Shown here piece after piece: positions 17,353 through 25,801 of a stretch of 64,000 nt of DNA. This stretch comes from Nitrospirales bacterium (GTDB lineage: Bacteria; Nitrospirota; Nitrospiria; Nitrospirales; UBA8639). Under the pieces are notes generated by a model, which searched no databases, was not told the DNA's origin, and worked only from the letters and a program-made list of their open reading frames with translations. Made by a program: the position numbers and the translations under genes. Location of the stretch: positions 62,001 through 126,000 of the forward strand of contig BQIV01000002.1 in NCBI GenBank assembly GCA_021604005.1, in the 5' to 3' direction. Position 1 is the stretch's first letter. Every line of letters starts with the position of its first letter.

Positions 17353-19011
17353 TTATCTGCCTAACGCCAGCACCGTTTGCAGGAGATCATCCGCAACAGT
17401 AATGAGACGCGCCGAGGCTTCAAACGCACGCTGAAAACTTAAGAGATGGGTCAATTCTTCATCCAATGATACCCCCGACACCCCTTCACGAAACGTCTCA
17501 ACTTGCTCAGTTTCCGCGTTTTTAGCCGTAAGGGAAAACTCGACTTCACGCGACGTACTGCCGACATTCCCCTCCGTAATAGCGTGATAATCATTCAACG
17601 TCACATTACCTAACGTGCCCTGTCTTGCTGTATGAATATTCACTAATGCCAAGGCATTCAGATTATTCCCGGGAACCCCAGCGGCCGTTGACGACGCGGA
17701 AATATCATCGGTATTGGTCAGTGCCACGGAAAGATCGACCGCGGCCCCTTTGTGTGCGCTCACCCGAAACACATCATCGGCGGCAGGTGCTCCGGAATCG
17801 TTGGTAATCACCACGGTCAGACCGTCAAAGACAATATTGTTCCCGGAGGTGTACGCTTGCCCACTGAGGACCGTCGTGCCATTTGTGGTATCACGCACGT
17901 CAAATGTCGTCGCATTCGTAAAGGCTATTTCATAATTACTAAACGTCAAGGCACTCGCGGTCGTGATCGAAACCGATGTTCCGGCCGCGCCGCCTGTATT
18001 CAAATCATGTGCGACAGGGGCTTCAGGGCTCAAGGCTGAAAAAAAGGCATTACCCGTATCACCATCCAGATCAAAACCGGCTTCATGTTGCTGATTGAAT
18101 TCATTCACCAACACGGCGAGAGAACGATCCAAACGATCTTGAAAGCCGGCAATATCCGTATCACGTAACGTGACAAGACCATTGATTCGTCCGCCCTGAA
18201 TTCGTGAGGTGATGTCTAACGTCGTATTATCGCTTCGCACAATCGAAATATCGTTAAACGGGGCATTATCGGCGTCTGGTGTCTGCACAAGCCTATTGGC
18301 ATGGTTGCCGCTCACTAACTGATGGCCTCCCACCATAATGGCCAGCCCATCACGCATCTCGATCTCCGAGACATCAACCAGCTCGGCCAATTCATTCACG
18401 CGAACTTGACGTTGATCACGAAGATCATGCGCCGCACCGCCACTCGCTTCCGCATGAAAAATCGAATCATTTAACGTCGCAATTTCCCTGGCCACACTGT
18501 TGATCGTCGTCAAATGCCGTCCAATTTCTCCATCGGCATCCCGTCGAATTTGGTCTAGGGCCTCGGCGGCTCGATTCACTTCATCAGCCAACGAGTTGCC
18601 TTTTTCTAGCAGCACCGTACGCTGTACAGCCCCTTCAGGATTCGTCCCAACATCGCGAACGGCGTTGAAAAATTCTGTCAGCCCATGCCCGATTCCATTA
18701 TTGTCACCTTCGGTAAAGACTCCATCCGTTTGCACTAAATAATTGTGCCGTGCATCGAGTCGTCCAACATCTTCCTTGAGCTTGGTAATTTGCCGTTCGA
18801 GAAAGACATCCACATTTCGCCGAATGTCGTTCACACGTACACCGGATGCTTCCTGACCATTGGCAGGCGACGCGGCCTCAAGGACCACTTCTTGACGGGA
18901 ATAGCCCTTGGTCTCAATGTTGCTGATATTATGAGACGTCGTGGCCAGCCCTTGCTGATGGGCACGAATTCCTGTTCTGCCAATCTCAAACAGATGTCCA
19001 ATCCCAGCCAT
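17353..19011 (-). CDS. flgK: Flagellar hook-associated protein FlgK (HAP1)
   Basis: 552 residues. The N-terminus has the rod/hook-family signature (TTSHNISNIETKGYSRQE), then LTEFFNAVRDVGTNPEG and LVNEFNQQHEAGFDLDG, and the C-terminus ends in the helix LSFQRAFEASARLITVADDLLQTVL. A ~220-residue middle part with repeated Thr/Asn-rich DGLTV segments (also seen in FlgL) is the outer domain. It lies 6 bases after flgN, its export chaperone gene. Confidence 0.95.
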   Translation of the reverse strand: MAGIGHLFEIGRTGIRAHQQGLATTSHNISNIETKGYSRQEVVLEAASPANGQEASGVRVNDIRRNVDVFLERQITKLKEDVGRLDARHNYLVQTDGVFTEGDNNGIGHGLTEFFNAVRDVGTNPEGAVQRTVLLEKGNSLADEVNRAAEALDQIRRDADGEIGRHLTTINSVAREIATLNDSIFHAEASGGAAHDLRDQRQVRVNELAELVDVSEIEMRDGLAIMVGGHQLVSGNHANRLVQTPDADNAPFNDISIVRSDNTTLDITSRIQGGRINGLVTLRDTDIAGFQDRLDRSLAVLVNEFNQQHEAGFDLDGDTGNAFFSALSPEAPVAHDLNTGGAAGTSVSITTASALTFSNYEIAFTNATTFDVRDTTNGTTVLSGQAYTSGNNIVFDGLTVVITNDSGAPAADDVFRVSAHKGAAVDLSVALTNTDDISASSTAAGVPGNNLNALALVNIHTARQGTLGNVTLNDYHAITEGNVGSTSREVEFSLTAKNAETEQVETFREGVSGVSLDEELTHLLSFQRAFEASARLITVADDLLQTVLALGR

Positions 19012-19017
19012 TCGTCC

Positions 19018-19512
19018 CTACCCTTCCACATTCAGAGAGGTGGATGCCGAGGCAAACGTTAAACATCCTGACTCTCCATACAGAGGTTTCACTCCAACCC
19101 CTTCATGCACCACAGACATGGCATCACGAACCACTTGAAGACCACGATTGATCAGTCCAGCGTTCTGAGCGCTGAGTGCTTTCACCTGCCGCCCAATTGT
19201 CACGAGCTTGGTCAACGCGCGCTGGGCCGGCACAGCTTCAGGCATGGTTGACTCGGCCACCCACGCAAAGGAAGTGTCTTCTTGTGGGAGAGACGTCCGT
19301 AAGGCCTCAAGACACGTCGCTCGCTCCTCCTCTATGGATCGAATACGAATCATGACCACTTCTTTTCGACGCGTCACATCCAATACGTGCAGGTAGTCCA
19401 GCTGACGCAACACCGTCCATTCTTCGTGAAGCAACTCTGTTAACTGCTCATAGGCAATGCACTCTTCCTCGAAAAGATCATGAAGTTGTTCCCAGAGACT
19501 CGTTGATGACAT
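19018..19512 (-). CDS. flgN: Flagellar export chaperone FlgN
   Basis: 164 residues, nearly all helix, with no transmembrane part. The start WEQLHDLFEEECIAYEQLTELLHEEWTVLRQLD and the position between flgM and flgK identify FlgN, the cytoplasmic chaperone of FlgK and FlgL. The family is poorly conserved, so context carries much of the weight. The ATG at 19512 with AAAGGTGG upstream is preferred over a GTG three codons earlier. Confidence 0.8.
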   Translation of the reverse strand: MSSTSLWEQLHDLFEEECIAYEQLTELLHEEWTVLRQLDYLHVLDVTRRKEVVMIRIRSIEEERATCLEALRTSLPQEDTSFAWVAESTMPEAVPAQRALTKLVTIGRQVKALSAQNAGLINRGLQVVRDAMSVVHEGVGVKPLYGESGCLTFASASTSLNVEG

Positions 19513-19539
19513 ACGGTCCACCTTTCAATTTCGATCGCG

Positions 19540-19860
19540 TTACGAAAGGGCTAGTGCGTTGAGTATCGTGTCACGCGACAATGCATCAGCCACCTGCCCT
19601 GAACTTGCCAGAGTCTGTTGACCTTGAAGCGCCTCACGAACAGCGTGAACACGGTCATGACGAGTGTCCGGCACGTGCAATCCTTGCTTGGTGAGGTCTC
19701 GCACTTCCTGTGCAAAGGTCGAAAGTGCCACATTATCGTCTGTGCTGCCCGTTGAAACCTGATTCGACTGATGCTGATCGTTCGGGGTAATGGCTTTGGG
19801 CTGGAGTGTGGAAAATAATCGCCCCAACTCACCAGTCGGATCCAGACTGGGAATAGTCAT
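19540..19860 (-). CDS. flgM: Anti-sigma-28 factor FlgM
   Basis: 106 residues. The C-terminal half (LSTFAQEVRDLTK then VHAVREALQGQQTLASSGQVADALS) follows the FlgM pattern of a V-x-x-IR-x-x-I helix, a turn, then a last helix contacting sigma-28. The N-terminal half is polar and likely unstructured, as expected for a protein exported by the flagellar apparatus. AAGGAGG lies ten bases before the ATG and a sigma-28 promoter 27 bases upstream, giving the usual feedback on FliA. Confidence 0.85.
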   Translation of the reverse strand: MTIPSLDPTGELGRLFSTLQPKAITPNDQHQSNQVSTGSTDDNVALSTFAQEVRDLTKQGLHVPDTRHDRVHAVREALQGQQTLASSGQVADALSRDTILNALALS

Positions 19861-19886
19861 AAGTACCTCGCCTCCTTCTATACACT

Positions 19887-19913
19887 ATATCGGAGACTCT
19901 GTATCAGAACTTA
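19887..19913 (-). promoter_or_regulatory. Sigma-28 promoter of flgM-flgN-flgK-flgL
   Basis: On the minus strand TAAGTTCT (19906-19913) and TCCGATAT (19887-19894) are separated by exactly 11 bases, close to the FliA consensus TAAAGTTT-N11-GCCGATAA. It lies 27 bases before the flgM ATG with a strong ribosome site in between. flgM/flgK/flgL are classic late genes, so this is the best-supported promoter in the window. Confidence 0.75.
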
Positions 19914-19942
19914 ACTAGTTATCTTCAAACGGTACGTAACGG

Positions 19943-20305
19943 CTATTTCTGAAGAGGATTGGGAGGTAACGAATGAGGAGCCGGAGGCGGCAGAGAAGGT
20001 TCCTCGGCCAAAGAGGCCAACATAAAGTCGGCCAGGCCAATGCCCCCGGATTGCGCGGCACGTTTGGCAATTTCTTCATCATAAAATGAGTGATAGGTCT
20101 CCCCCATAGGATTGGCGGTTAGACTCCCCTTGGGAACCGTCGCCCGCATCGCCTTCATGAGGTAGGATAAGAAATAACTTTCATACTCTATAGCAGCTTT
20201 CCGAATGTCTTGAGGATTGCCGGCTTTCTGCAGGTTCTGAAGCCGTGCGGTCTCTAGCATGTCAACCGGTGAACGCTGTGGAGCACTGAGAATGTTGTCG
20301 ATCAC
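19943..20305 (-). CDS. flgJ: Flagellar rod-binding protein FlgJ (no muramidase domain)
   Basis: 120 residues matching only the N-terminal rod-binding part of enterobacterial FlgJ: IRKAAIEYESYFLSYLMKAMRATVPKG, then YHSFYDEEIAKRAAQSGGIGLADFML. The C-terminal peptidoglycan hydrolase domain is missing, as in many non-enteric bacteria, so another lytic enzyme must open the wall. The tail is proline-rich. The start is a GTG with GAGGG upstream. It follows flgI after a heptamer-repeat spacer. Confidence 0.88.
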   Translation of the reverse strand: MIDNILSAPQRSPVDMLETARLQNLQKAGNPQDIRKAAIEYESYFLSYLMKAMRATVPKGSLTANPMGETYHSFYDEEIAKRAAQSGGIGLADFMLASLAEEPSLPPPAPHSLPPNPLQK

Positions 20306-20319
20306 GGTTCCAACCCTCG

Positions 20320-20396
20320 TTGTTCATCGTTCATATCTCTTATCTCGTTATTCACTGTGCCTTTTGAAATTTTCACTTTTTATTGCCTCCTGGCTC
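20320..20396. repeat. Heptamer-type repeats between flgI and flgJ
   Basis: The spacer reads ttcatcg-ttcatat-ctcttat-ctcgtta-ttcactg followed by a looser tttcactttttattg, a degenerate run of 7-base units in one orientation. It starts 15 bases before the flgJ GTG and ends at the flgI stop. It is a weak member of the repeat family seen in other spacers. Confidence 0.45.
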
Positions 20397-21563
20397 TTAA
20401 ATCATTTCCATATCGGCCTGCAGTGCGCCGGCGGCTTTTGCGGCCGTCAAGACCGCGACAAGATCGCGGGGAGATACGCCAATAAAATTTAACGCTTTCA
20501 CAAGGTCACCCAATGTCACCGATTGTTCAATTTGAATGACCCGCCCCCCTTCTTCTTCGACCGTCGTATCGGATTCGGCGGTCACAACCGTTTCACCAGC
20601 CCCATCACCAATAAGACCTGGAGCCTCCGGTTGTGAGACATCAAAGTCCGTGTTAATCTTGATCGTCAAGCTTCCATGCGAGATCGCCATGCTGGATAAG
20701 CGTACATGCTCGCCCATGACGATGGTTCCGGTCCGTTCATTCACCACCACCTTGGCTTGAACATCAACATCAACATTGAGCCCCTCGACCGCCGCAATTA
20801 ACTGAACGATTTTCCCTTGAAAGGACTTCGGCATCACCACTTTGACTTGTCCGGAACTCACCGGCAAGGCCACGCCTGATCCAAAATGCGTGTTAATGGC
20901 ATCCGCAACACGAAGGGATGTTGTAAAGTCGGCATGCCGGATACTTAAGGAAAACGCCTTCCATTGTTCAATATTCAAATCCACGGCTTTTTCAACAATG
21001 GCACCACTTGGGATAATACCGCCTGATTGTTGATTTTTGGTGACCGATGTCCCTGAGGCCCCGGCTTCAAATCCTGACGTGGAGATTGGCCCTTGGGCAA
21101 CGGCATACACTTGCTGATTCGGAGCTTTTAATGGGGTCAATAATAACGTTCCTCCTTTCAAGCTCTTGGCATTCGCGAGCGACGACACCTGAATATCCAA
21201 CTTCATACCAGGCCGAGCAAACGGTGGCAGTTTGGCCGTCACCATCACAGAAGCGGTATTTTTTGTCAGCAACTGAATCGGATCCACCTTGAGGTTTATT
21301 CCCATCGAATTCAGCATCGAGAGGATGGCTTGTGCCGTAAACTGGCCTCCCACGACGGAATCTCCGGTACGATCCAGGCCGACAACTAATCCATACCCAA
21401 TGAGTTGATTCTCACGTACGCCTTCAATAGATGCGATATCTTTGATCCGTGCGGCATCGGCCGACGGCAACAGGAACATGCAACATGCAATGTGTAACAC
21501 GCACAGTGTAAGAGTGTGAAAAACACTTGACTTCTTTTGAATTGTGACTGTTACATTGTGCAC
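20397..21563 (-). CDS. flgI: Flagellar P-ring protein FlgI
   Basis: About 388 residues. After an N-terminal signal peptide ending near PSADA comes ARIKDIASIEGVRENQLIGYGLVVGLDRTGDS, the diagnostic FlgI start, and later FEAGASGTSVTKNQQSGGIIPSGAIVE and VVVNERTGTIVMGEHVRLS. FlgI forms the ring in the peptidoglycan/periplasm. I place the start at GTG 21563, nine bases after AAGGAG, rather than the TTG at 21599 that would run into flgH. It lies 13 bases after flgH. Confidence 0.95.
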   Translation of the reverse strand: MHNVTVTIQKKSSVFHTLTLCVLHIACCMFLLPSADAARIKDIASIEGVRENQLIGYGLVVGLDRTGDSVVGGQFTAQAILSMLNSMGINLKVDPIQLLTKNTASVMVTAKLPPFARPGMKLDIQVSSLANAKSLKGGTLLLTPLKAPNQQVYAVAQGPISTSGFEAGASGTSVTKNQQSGGIIPSGAIVEKAVDLNIEQWKAFSLSIRHADFTTSLRVADAINTHFGSGVALPVSSGQVKVVMPKSFQGKIVQLIAAVEGLNVDVDVQAKVVVNERTGTIVMGEHVRLSSMAISHGSLTIKINTDFDVSQPEAPGLIGDGAGETVVTAESDTTVEEEGGRVIQIEQSVTLGDLVKALNFIGVSPRDLVAVLTAAKAAGALQADMEMI

Positions 21564-21576
21564 TGCACATTTCTCC

Positions 21577-22284
21577 TTAGAAGGGAATGACCCAATCAAG
21601 TATCCGCACTAACCAGCCTGGGCGTTGCACATCATCCACCACGCCAAGTCCGGTATATTCAATTTTGGCTTCCGCTATGGCAGAAGAAATGACGGTATTG
21701 GTCGTATCCAGATCAATCCTCCTGACAATGCCCTTCAGAATCATCGTTTGTTTTTCGCTATTCACCGTCACTTCCCGTTTTCCCGAAATCCGTAAATCCC
21801 CATTCGGTAAGATTTCCGTCACCCGCGTGGCAATCGTACCAGTCAAGGTATCTTCGCGACTGGTCGACCCGCTGCCTTCAAACTCATTTTCGGTTGACGA
21901 GTCAATACCCATCCCTTCAATAAACGTCGATGCAAAATTATTAAATCCAAAAATCGATCCTCCGATAGAATTATTGTAGGTCGACTCCCGGTCAGCCTTC
22001 GTATTGGCCGACTTTGATCCTTTATGCTGTTCCACAATATTCACGATCACAATATCCCCGATCCGGCTTGCGCGCCGGTCTTCAAACAAATACGCACGGC
22101 CATTCTCTTCCTGCCAAAGCGACCCGGCTGTATCGGGAAGGGACAATGGCGGTTGTTCAAATGTGTCGTCTTCGACTTTTTGGGTAGACTGTGGAGGAGT
22201 CGTGCATCCTGAAAGAACCAGCGCAACTCCAAGCACAAGGGTCAGGCAGGGGCTGCACAGGGGGCATGAGCTGAACCAGGTCAA
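21577..22284 (-). CDS. flgH: Flagellar L-ring lipoprotein FlgH
   Basis: 235 residues. A hydrophobic signal ends in the lipobox LSGC (Cys27), so it is lipid-anchored in the outer membrane. GSLWQEENGRAYLFEDRRASRIGDIVIVNIVEQ and the C-terminal SAIAEAKIEYTGLGVVDDVQRPGWLVRILDWV are strongly FlgH. The start is a TTG whose bases overlap the flgA stop by 4 (TTGA), typical of tight coupling. Its presence shows a Gram-negative envelope. Confidence 0.95.
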   Translation of the reverse strand: MTWFSSCPLCSPCLTLVLGVALVLSGCTTPPQSTQKVEDDTFEQPPLSLPDTAGSLWQEENGRAYLFEDRRASRIGDIVIVNIVEQHKGSKSANTKADRESTYNNSIGGSIFGFNNFASTFIEGMGIDSSTENEFEGSGSTSREDTLTGTIATRVTEILPNGDLRISGKREVTVNSEKQTMILKGIVRRIDLDTTNTVISSAIAEAKIEYTGLGVVDDVQRPGWLVRILDWVIPF

Positions 22285-23021
22285 AATTGTACCTCGACGA
22301 CTCCCGAAGACAATACGGTGGCCAAAATATCACGGCCTGAAGCATGATTCGTCACCGGAATAAGTTCTCCAGATTGACCGGATGCCTTCGCAACACCAAG
22401 CGTTTGGACAAACAACCCGCCACGTCTCACTTCAATCATGACACGATCGCCTTTGCGAACAAGCAATGGCTCGGCGACGAATGACGACCGAAGCGGCTGA
22501 TGTGGAGGCAATGAGCGCGTTGCGCGTTTGCCAAGGATATCATCCGGGGACAACACAATATCGGGATGAACGGTTTGAAGATTCACCGTGGTTGTTATAA
22601 GATCTTTGGCCGTCAACACTTCGTGCATTTTTATCCAACGCACGGGGGTCGGCACCTCAGCACGAATAGACACCGATGTGACGATATTCACCGTCTTGAT
22701 TGGCTTCGAATTCACCATGACGCGAACTCGAAACGCTCGACGTCCTGCGAGATGACGCAAACGATCCTGTTGCACATCCAAGGTCAATCGTCCTGCAGGC
22801 ACGTCAAGAGGAGTTTTGGGAAAGACAACCTGTACGTCGAGCTTCATATCCCGTGAGGGAATCCGTGCTTGCAGATCTTTCATAATCGCGTTCTGAAACT
22901 GTCGAATCGTCACGCTTTGAATATCTGCCGAATGCTGCCGAGCGGACTCGGCACACACCCCGCCTACGATGACGAGACTCATGAGCGGCACACACAGGCT
23001 AAATATGCGTAGTCGATTCAT
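22281..23021 (-). CDS. flgA: Flagellar P-ring assembly chaperone FlgA
   Basis: 246 residues with a signal peptide (MNRLRIFSLCVPLMSLVIVGG, cleavage near VCA-ES). The C-terminal SAF domain contains the family's segments: VLTAKDLITTTV, GKRATRSLPPHQPLRSS, and VRKGDRVMIEVRRGGLFVQTLGVAKASGQSGE. FlgA is a periplasmic chaperone for FlgI polymerisation. It lies 3 bases after flgG and overlaps flgH by 4, so flgG-flgA-flgH-flgI is one operon. Confidence 0.92.
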   Translation of the reverse strand: MNRLRIFSLCVPLMSLVIVGGVCAESARQHSADIQSVTIRQFQNAIMKDLQARIPSRDMKLDVQVVFPKTPLDVPAGRLTLDVQQDRLRHLAGRRAFRVRVMVNSKPIKTVNIVTSVSIRAEVPTPVRWIKMHEVLTAKDLITTTVNLQTVHPDIVLSPDDILGKRATRSLPPHQPLRSSFVAEPLLVRKGDRVMIEVRRGGLFVQTLGVAKASGQSGELIPVTNHASGRDILATVLSSGVVEVQF

Positions 23022-23024
23022 CTA

Positions 23025-23816
23025 TTACCGCCTCAAATTATTGGCCACTTGCATCATGTCATCCGATGCTTGAATGGCTTTGGCATTGAGTTCATAACTG
23101 CGTTGCGCAATAATCATATTCACCATTTCATCGGCAATATTGACATTGGAGGTTTCCAAAAACCCTTGCTGAATCAGGCCAAAACCAGTGGAAAATCCAG
23201 GAGTCCCTTGTTGTGCCGGACCCGACGCCGCACTTTCAATGAATAGATTATCCCCGCGCGCTACAAGACCGGCTGGGTTATCAAAGCGAACGAGTTGGAT
23301 CTGTCCAATCTGTGTCGCCGTCGCCACACCCGGCAACAAAGCGGAAACCGTGCCATCTTGACCAATATCAATTTTCAACGCTCCCGACGGGACTGTGATT
23401 GTCGGAACGAGCGTATCGCCATCCCCAGTGACCACATTCCCCGTACTGTCTTGCTTAAATGACCCACCACGGGTATACATGGTCGTTCCATCTGGACGAG
23501 TCACTTGAAACATACCCCGGCCTTCAATCGCCAAATCCAAATCATTAAACGTTTGTTTTAAGTTTCCCTGAACAAACTCTTTTGACACGGTCACGGGACG
23601 CACACCCAGCCCCACCTGAATGCCTACCGGAAACACCCCCACAGTTGATGCACTGGAACCGGGCAATCGTTGAATTTGATATAATAAATCGGCAAACTCC
23701 GCACGCCCGCGTTTGAACCCTGTCGTATTCACGTTGGCTAAATTATGCGCAATCGTATCGATATTGAGTTGCTGAGCAAACATGCCTGTTGACGCTGTAT
23801 GCATGGCACGAATCAT
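23025..23816 (-). CDS. flgG: Flagellar distal rod protein FlgG
   Basis: 263 residues. MIRAMHTASTGMFAQQLNIDTIAHNLANVNTTGFKR is the hallmark FlgG start, and the C-terminus LETSNVNIADEMVNMIIAQRSYELNAKAIQASDDMM is equally diagnostic. The length is the usual ~262. FlgG polymerises into the distal rod beneath the hook. AAGGAGAG precedes the ATG. A heptamer-repeat spacer separates it from flgF. Confidence 0.97.
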   Translation of the reverse strand: MIRAMHTASTGMFAQQLNIDTIAHNLANVNTTGFKRGRAEFADLLYQIQRLPGSSASTVGVFPVGIQVGLGVRPVTVSKEFVQGNLKQTFNDLDLAIEGRGMFQVTRPDGTTMYTRGGSFKQDSTGNVVTGDGDTLVPTITVPSGALKIDIGQDGTVSALLPGVATATQIGQIQLVRFDNPAGLVARGDNLFIESAASGPAQQGTPGFSTGFGLIQQGFLETSNVNIADEMVNMIIAQRSYELNAKAIQASDDMMQVANNLRR

Positions 23817-23887
23817 TCTGTTCTCTCCTTTAGTTCATCAGCTTTCAACAACTTCTTCACTATCGTATCTTTGTTTTCCAGCATGAT

Positions 23888-23975
23888 ATTCTCGAAAAAC
23901 GGAAGACGTGAATTGTAAGACGACAGAGACTATTCGTCTCACGTTTTCCGTCTCACATTTTCCGTCTCACGATCT
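23888..23975. repeat. Facing heptamer-repeat arrays between flgF and flgG
   Basis: The left arm (cgaaaaacggaagacgtgaa, then gtaagacgacagaga) and the right arm (tctcacg-ttttccg-tctcaca-ttttccg-tctcacg) are imperfect inverted copies made of 7-base units. The right arm is one of the clearest: five units in register at about 23938-23972. The transcript could fold back into a long imperfect hairpin. No ORF is present. Confidence 0.65.
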
Positions 23976-23976
23976 T

Positions 23977-24696
23977 TTATCCCTGAATTCTTGCAACCTG
24001 AATCACTTGACTGGCTAACTGATCCATCGTTTGAATCGCTTTTTGCATTTGCTCATAGGCACGCGTGACTTTAATGAGCTCCACCATGTCCATCCCAGGA
24101 TTGATATTGGACTTTTCTAACATTCCCTGCTGAATCGAAGTATTTGTGGCCACATCCACATTGTCAGGAATAATCCAGTACAAGTCGCCTGCTTTCACAG
24201 GAACCGTCGATGGAGGAAGTGTTTCGACACGGAATTGACCCGCCACCGTATTCTTCACACTGATCTCGCCATTACGATCAATCGCGATCTCGCCAGGTGG
24301 TACTTTTATGGGGCCCGACTTCCCCAACACAGGATCACCAGTATGTGTGATGATCTCACCATTTTCGTTCTGAAAGAGACGTCCGCCTCGAAAATGCCGG
24401 TCGCCATCAGCCGTTTTGACGACCAAAAATCCAGGCCCGTTCAGGGCGACATCCAGTTTTCGACCGGTTTGCTCGAGTGTCCCCTGCTCAACTTCCGGAA
24501 TAATCCGGCCGACACGAGGGAACAGATCCATCCCCGCCACCGAGGGTCCGGACACCGCACCAAGAATCGTTTCAAACACAGGTTTGTCTTTCTTATACCC
24601 TGTGGTATTAACGTTGCCGATATTATGAGACAACACTTCCAGGCGTCGCTCAAAGGAAATGGCTCCAGCTAATGGCGGATAAACTCCACGATTCAT
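23977..24696 (-). CDS. flgF: Flagellar proximal rod protein FlgF
   Basis: 239 residues. LEVLSHNIGNVNTTGYKKDKPVFE at the start and the C-terminal MLEKSNINPGMDMVELIKVTRAYEQMQKAIQTMDQ show a rod/hook-family protein; RPDG-free core, length and position before flgG fit FlgF. GAGGAG lies seven bases before the ATG. It is probably the first gene of the flgF-flgG-flgA-flgH-flgI-flgJ run, though I found no convincing sigma-54 or sigma-28 promoter ahead of it. Confidence 0.9.
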   Translation of the reverse strand: MNRGVYPPLAGAISFERRLEVLSHNIGNVNTTGYKKDKPVFETILGAVSGPSVAGMDLFPRVGRIIPEVEQGTLEQTGRKLDVALNGPGFLVVKTADGDRHFRGGRLFQNENGEIITHTGDPVLGKSGPIKVPPGEIAIDRNGEISVKNTVAGQFRVETLPPSTVPVKAGDLYWIIPDNVDVATNTSIQQGMLEKSNINPGMDMVELIKVTRAYEQMQKAIQTMDQLASQVIQVARIQG

Positions 24697-24756
24697 AGTC
24701 GTCTCCTCACATCATTCATCTCACCCGTAACAAAGCAACGGACATGCCAAGGGGAC

Positions 24757-24798
24757 GAAAAGTGAAAAGTCCAAAGTGAAGAGTGAAAAGTGACGAAG
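24757..24798. repeat. Heptamer array gaaaagt-type
   Basis: Six 7-base units in perfect register: gaaaagt, gaaaagt, ccaaagt, gaagagt, gaaaagt, gacgaag. It lies about 60 bases before the flgF ATG in a single orientation. It is the most regular example of the spacer repeats. Confidence 0.7.
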
Positions 24799-25023
24799 GA
24801 ACAGGGTCAATCAGGACCAAAATCCTCGAGGAATCTCGCGAAGCCAGGAAGAAATTTCCCAACAGGTAGCAGATTGTTCCCGATACGGTCGAGAGGTCTT
24901 GCGTCCACCACTTTTCCGTGTGACTGTGTGGCGGCACAATATGCCGCGCAAGGGGGGTTTTACCTAGCTAGAGCTGGCCGTACGCATCTACACACGCATA
25001 CGCCTACCTGGACATTCAAAGAT
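24799..25023. other. Non-coding spacer between motB and flgF
   Basis: No convincing gene. A dyad GCGGCA-CAATA-TGCCGC lies at 24931-24947, about 77 bases past the motB stop, and could form a small hairpin, but no T-run follows it on the minus strand, so I do not call it a terminator. No sigma-54 (GG-N10-GC) site was found ahead of flgF. Confidence 0.45.
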
Positions 25024-25767
25024 TTAGGGGTTCACAAACGGATTTCGTGGAAGGACCGGTGCGTGCGTATGGCGAAGCACGACAATTTCAACACGACGGT
25101 TGGCTCGCCGTCCTTGAGCCGTATCATTCGTGGCCACGGGACGGTAACCGGCATAGCTTATTGCAGAAAATCGCTTTGGATCTAAGCCGCGCACCTCCGT
25201 AAAGTATCGAACGAGGACACTTGCGCGTGAGGCAGACAACTCCCAATTGGACGGGAACGCCGCAGCACGAATAGGCACGGAATCGGAATGCCCTTCCACA
25301 CTAATGTAATTGGGAAGGTCTTTCACGAGACTCGAGATTAAATCTAAAAACTCTTTGACCGCAGGGCGAATGCTGGCACTGCCGCTGGCAAATAAGGCAT
25401 CATCGGAAATTCGAATATTGAGCCCTCGTTTCCCTGACGTCACCGACACCCCGTCCGGAAGTTTCGCACTTTGTATCGCATTTGCAATTTTCACATACGC
25501 ACGTACATTCCGTTTAATGTGCGATTCTTCATTGGTCAGCACTTCTTTCTGCTTCTCAAACGGCAACTCAATAATCGTCGGGCTACCCACAGGCTTATTA
25601 TTACTGAAGGCACTGACCAAGGACTCGCTTAATGTTCGATACTTCCCTTCGTTGACCGACGACACCGCATACATCACCACAAAAAATGCAAAGAGCAACG
25701 TGATAAAATCGGCATACGACACCAGCCAGCGTTCATGATTTTCATGTTCTTCGTGTTTCTTTTTCAA
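25024..25767 (-). CDS. motB: Flagellar motor stator protein MotB
   Basis: About 247 residues. ENHERWLVSYADFITLLFAFFVVMYAVSSVNEGKY contains the single transmembrane helix and the essential proton-carrying aspartate (YAD). The C-terminal OmpA-like domain has VEGHSDSVPI, NWELSASRASVLVRYF and GYRPVATNDTAQGRRANRRVEIVV for peptidoglycan binding. The frame extends back to a TTG at 25854 inside motA, but the TTG at 25767 after AAGGCGGG gives the family's usual start (KKKHEEHENHERW) and a clean 34-base gap. Confidence 0.95.
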   Translation of the reverse strand: MKKKHEEHENHERWLVSYADFITLLFAFFVVMYAVSSVNEGKYRTLSESLVSAFSNNKPVGSPTIIELPFEKQKEVLTNEESHIKRNVRAYVKIANAIQSAKLPDGVSVTSGKRGLNIRISDDALFASGSASIRPAVKEFLDLISSLVKDLPNYISVEGHSDSVPIRAAAFPSNWELSASRASVLVRYFTEVRGLDPKRFSAISYAGYRPVATNDTAQGRRANRRVEIVVLRHTHAPVLPRNPFVNP

Positions 25768-25801
25768 CGAACCCGCCTTGTCTGCAAACGATGCCGGGAC
25801 T

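Noticed and set aside
24697-25023. Sigma-54 promoter for flgF-flgG operon
   Set aside because: Searched for GG-N10-GC with TGGCAC/TTGC context; only pairs with wrong spacing (8, 9 or 13) were found.
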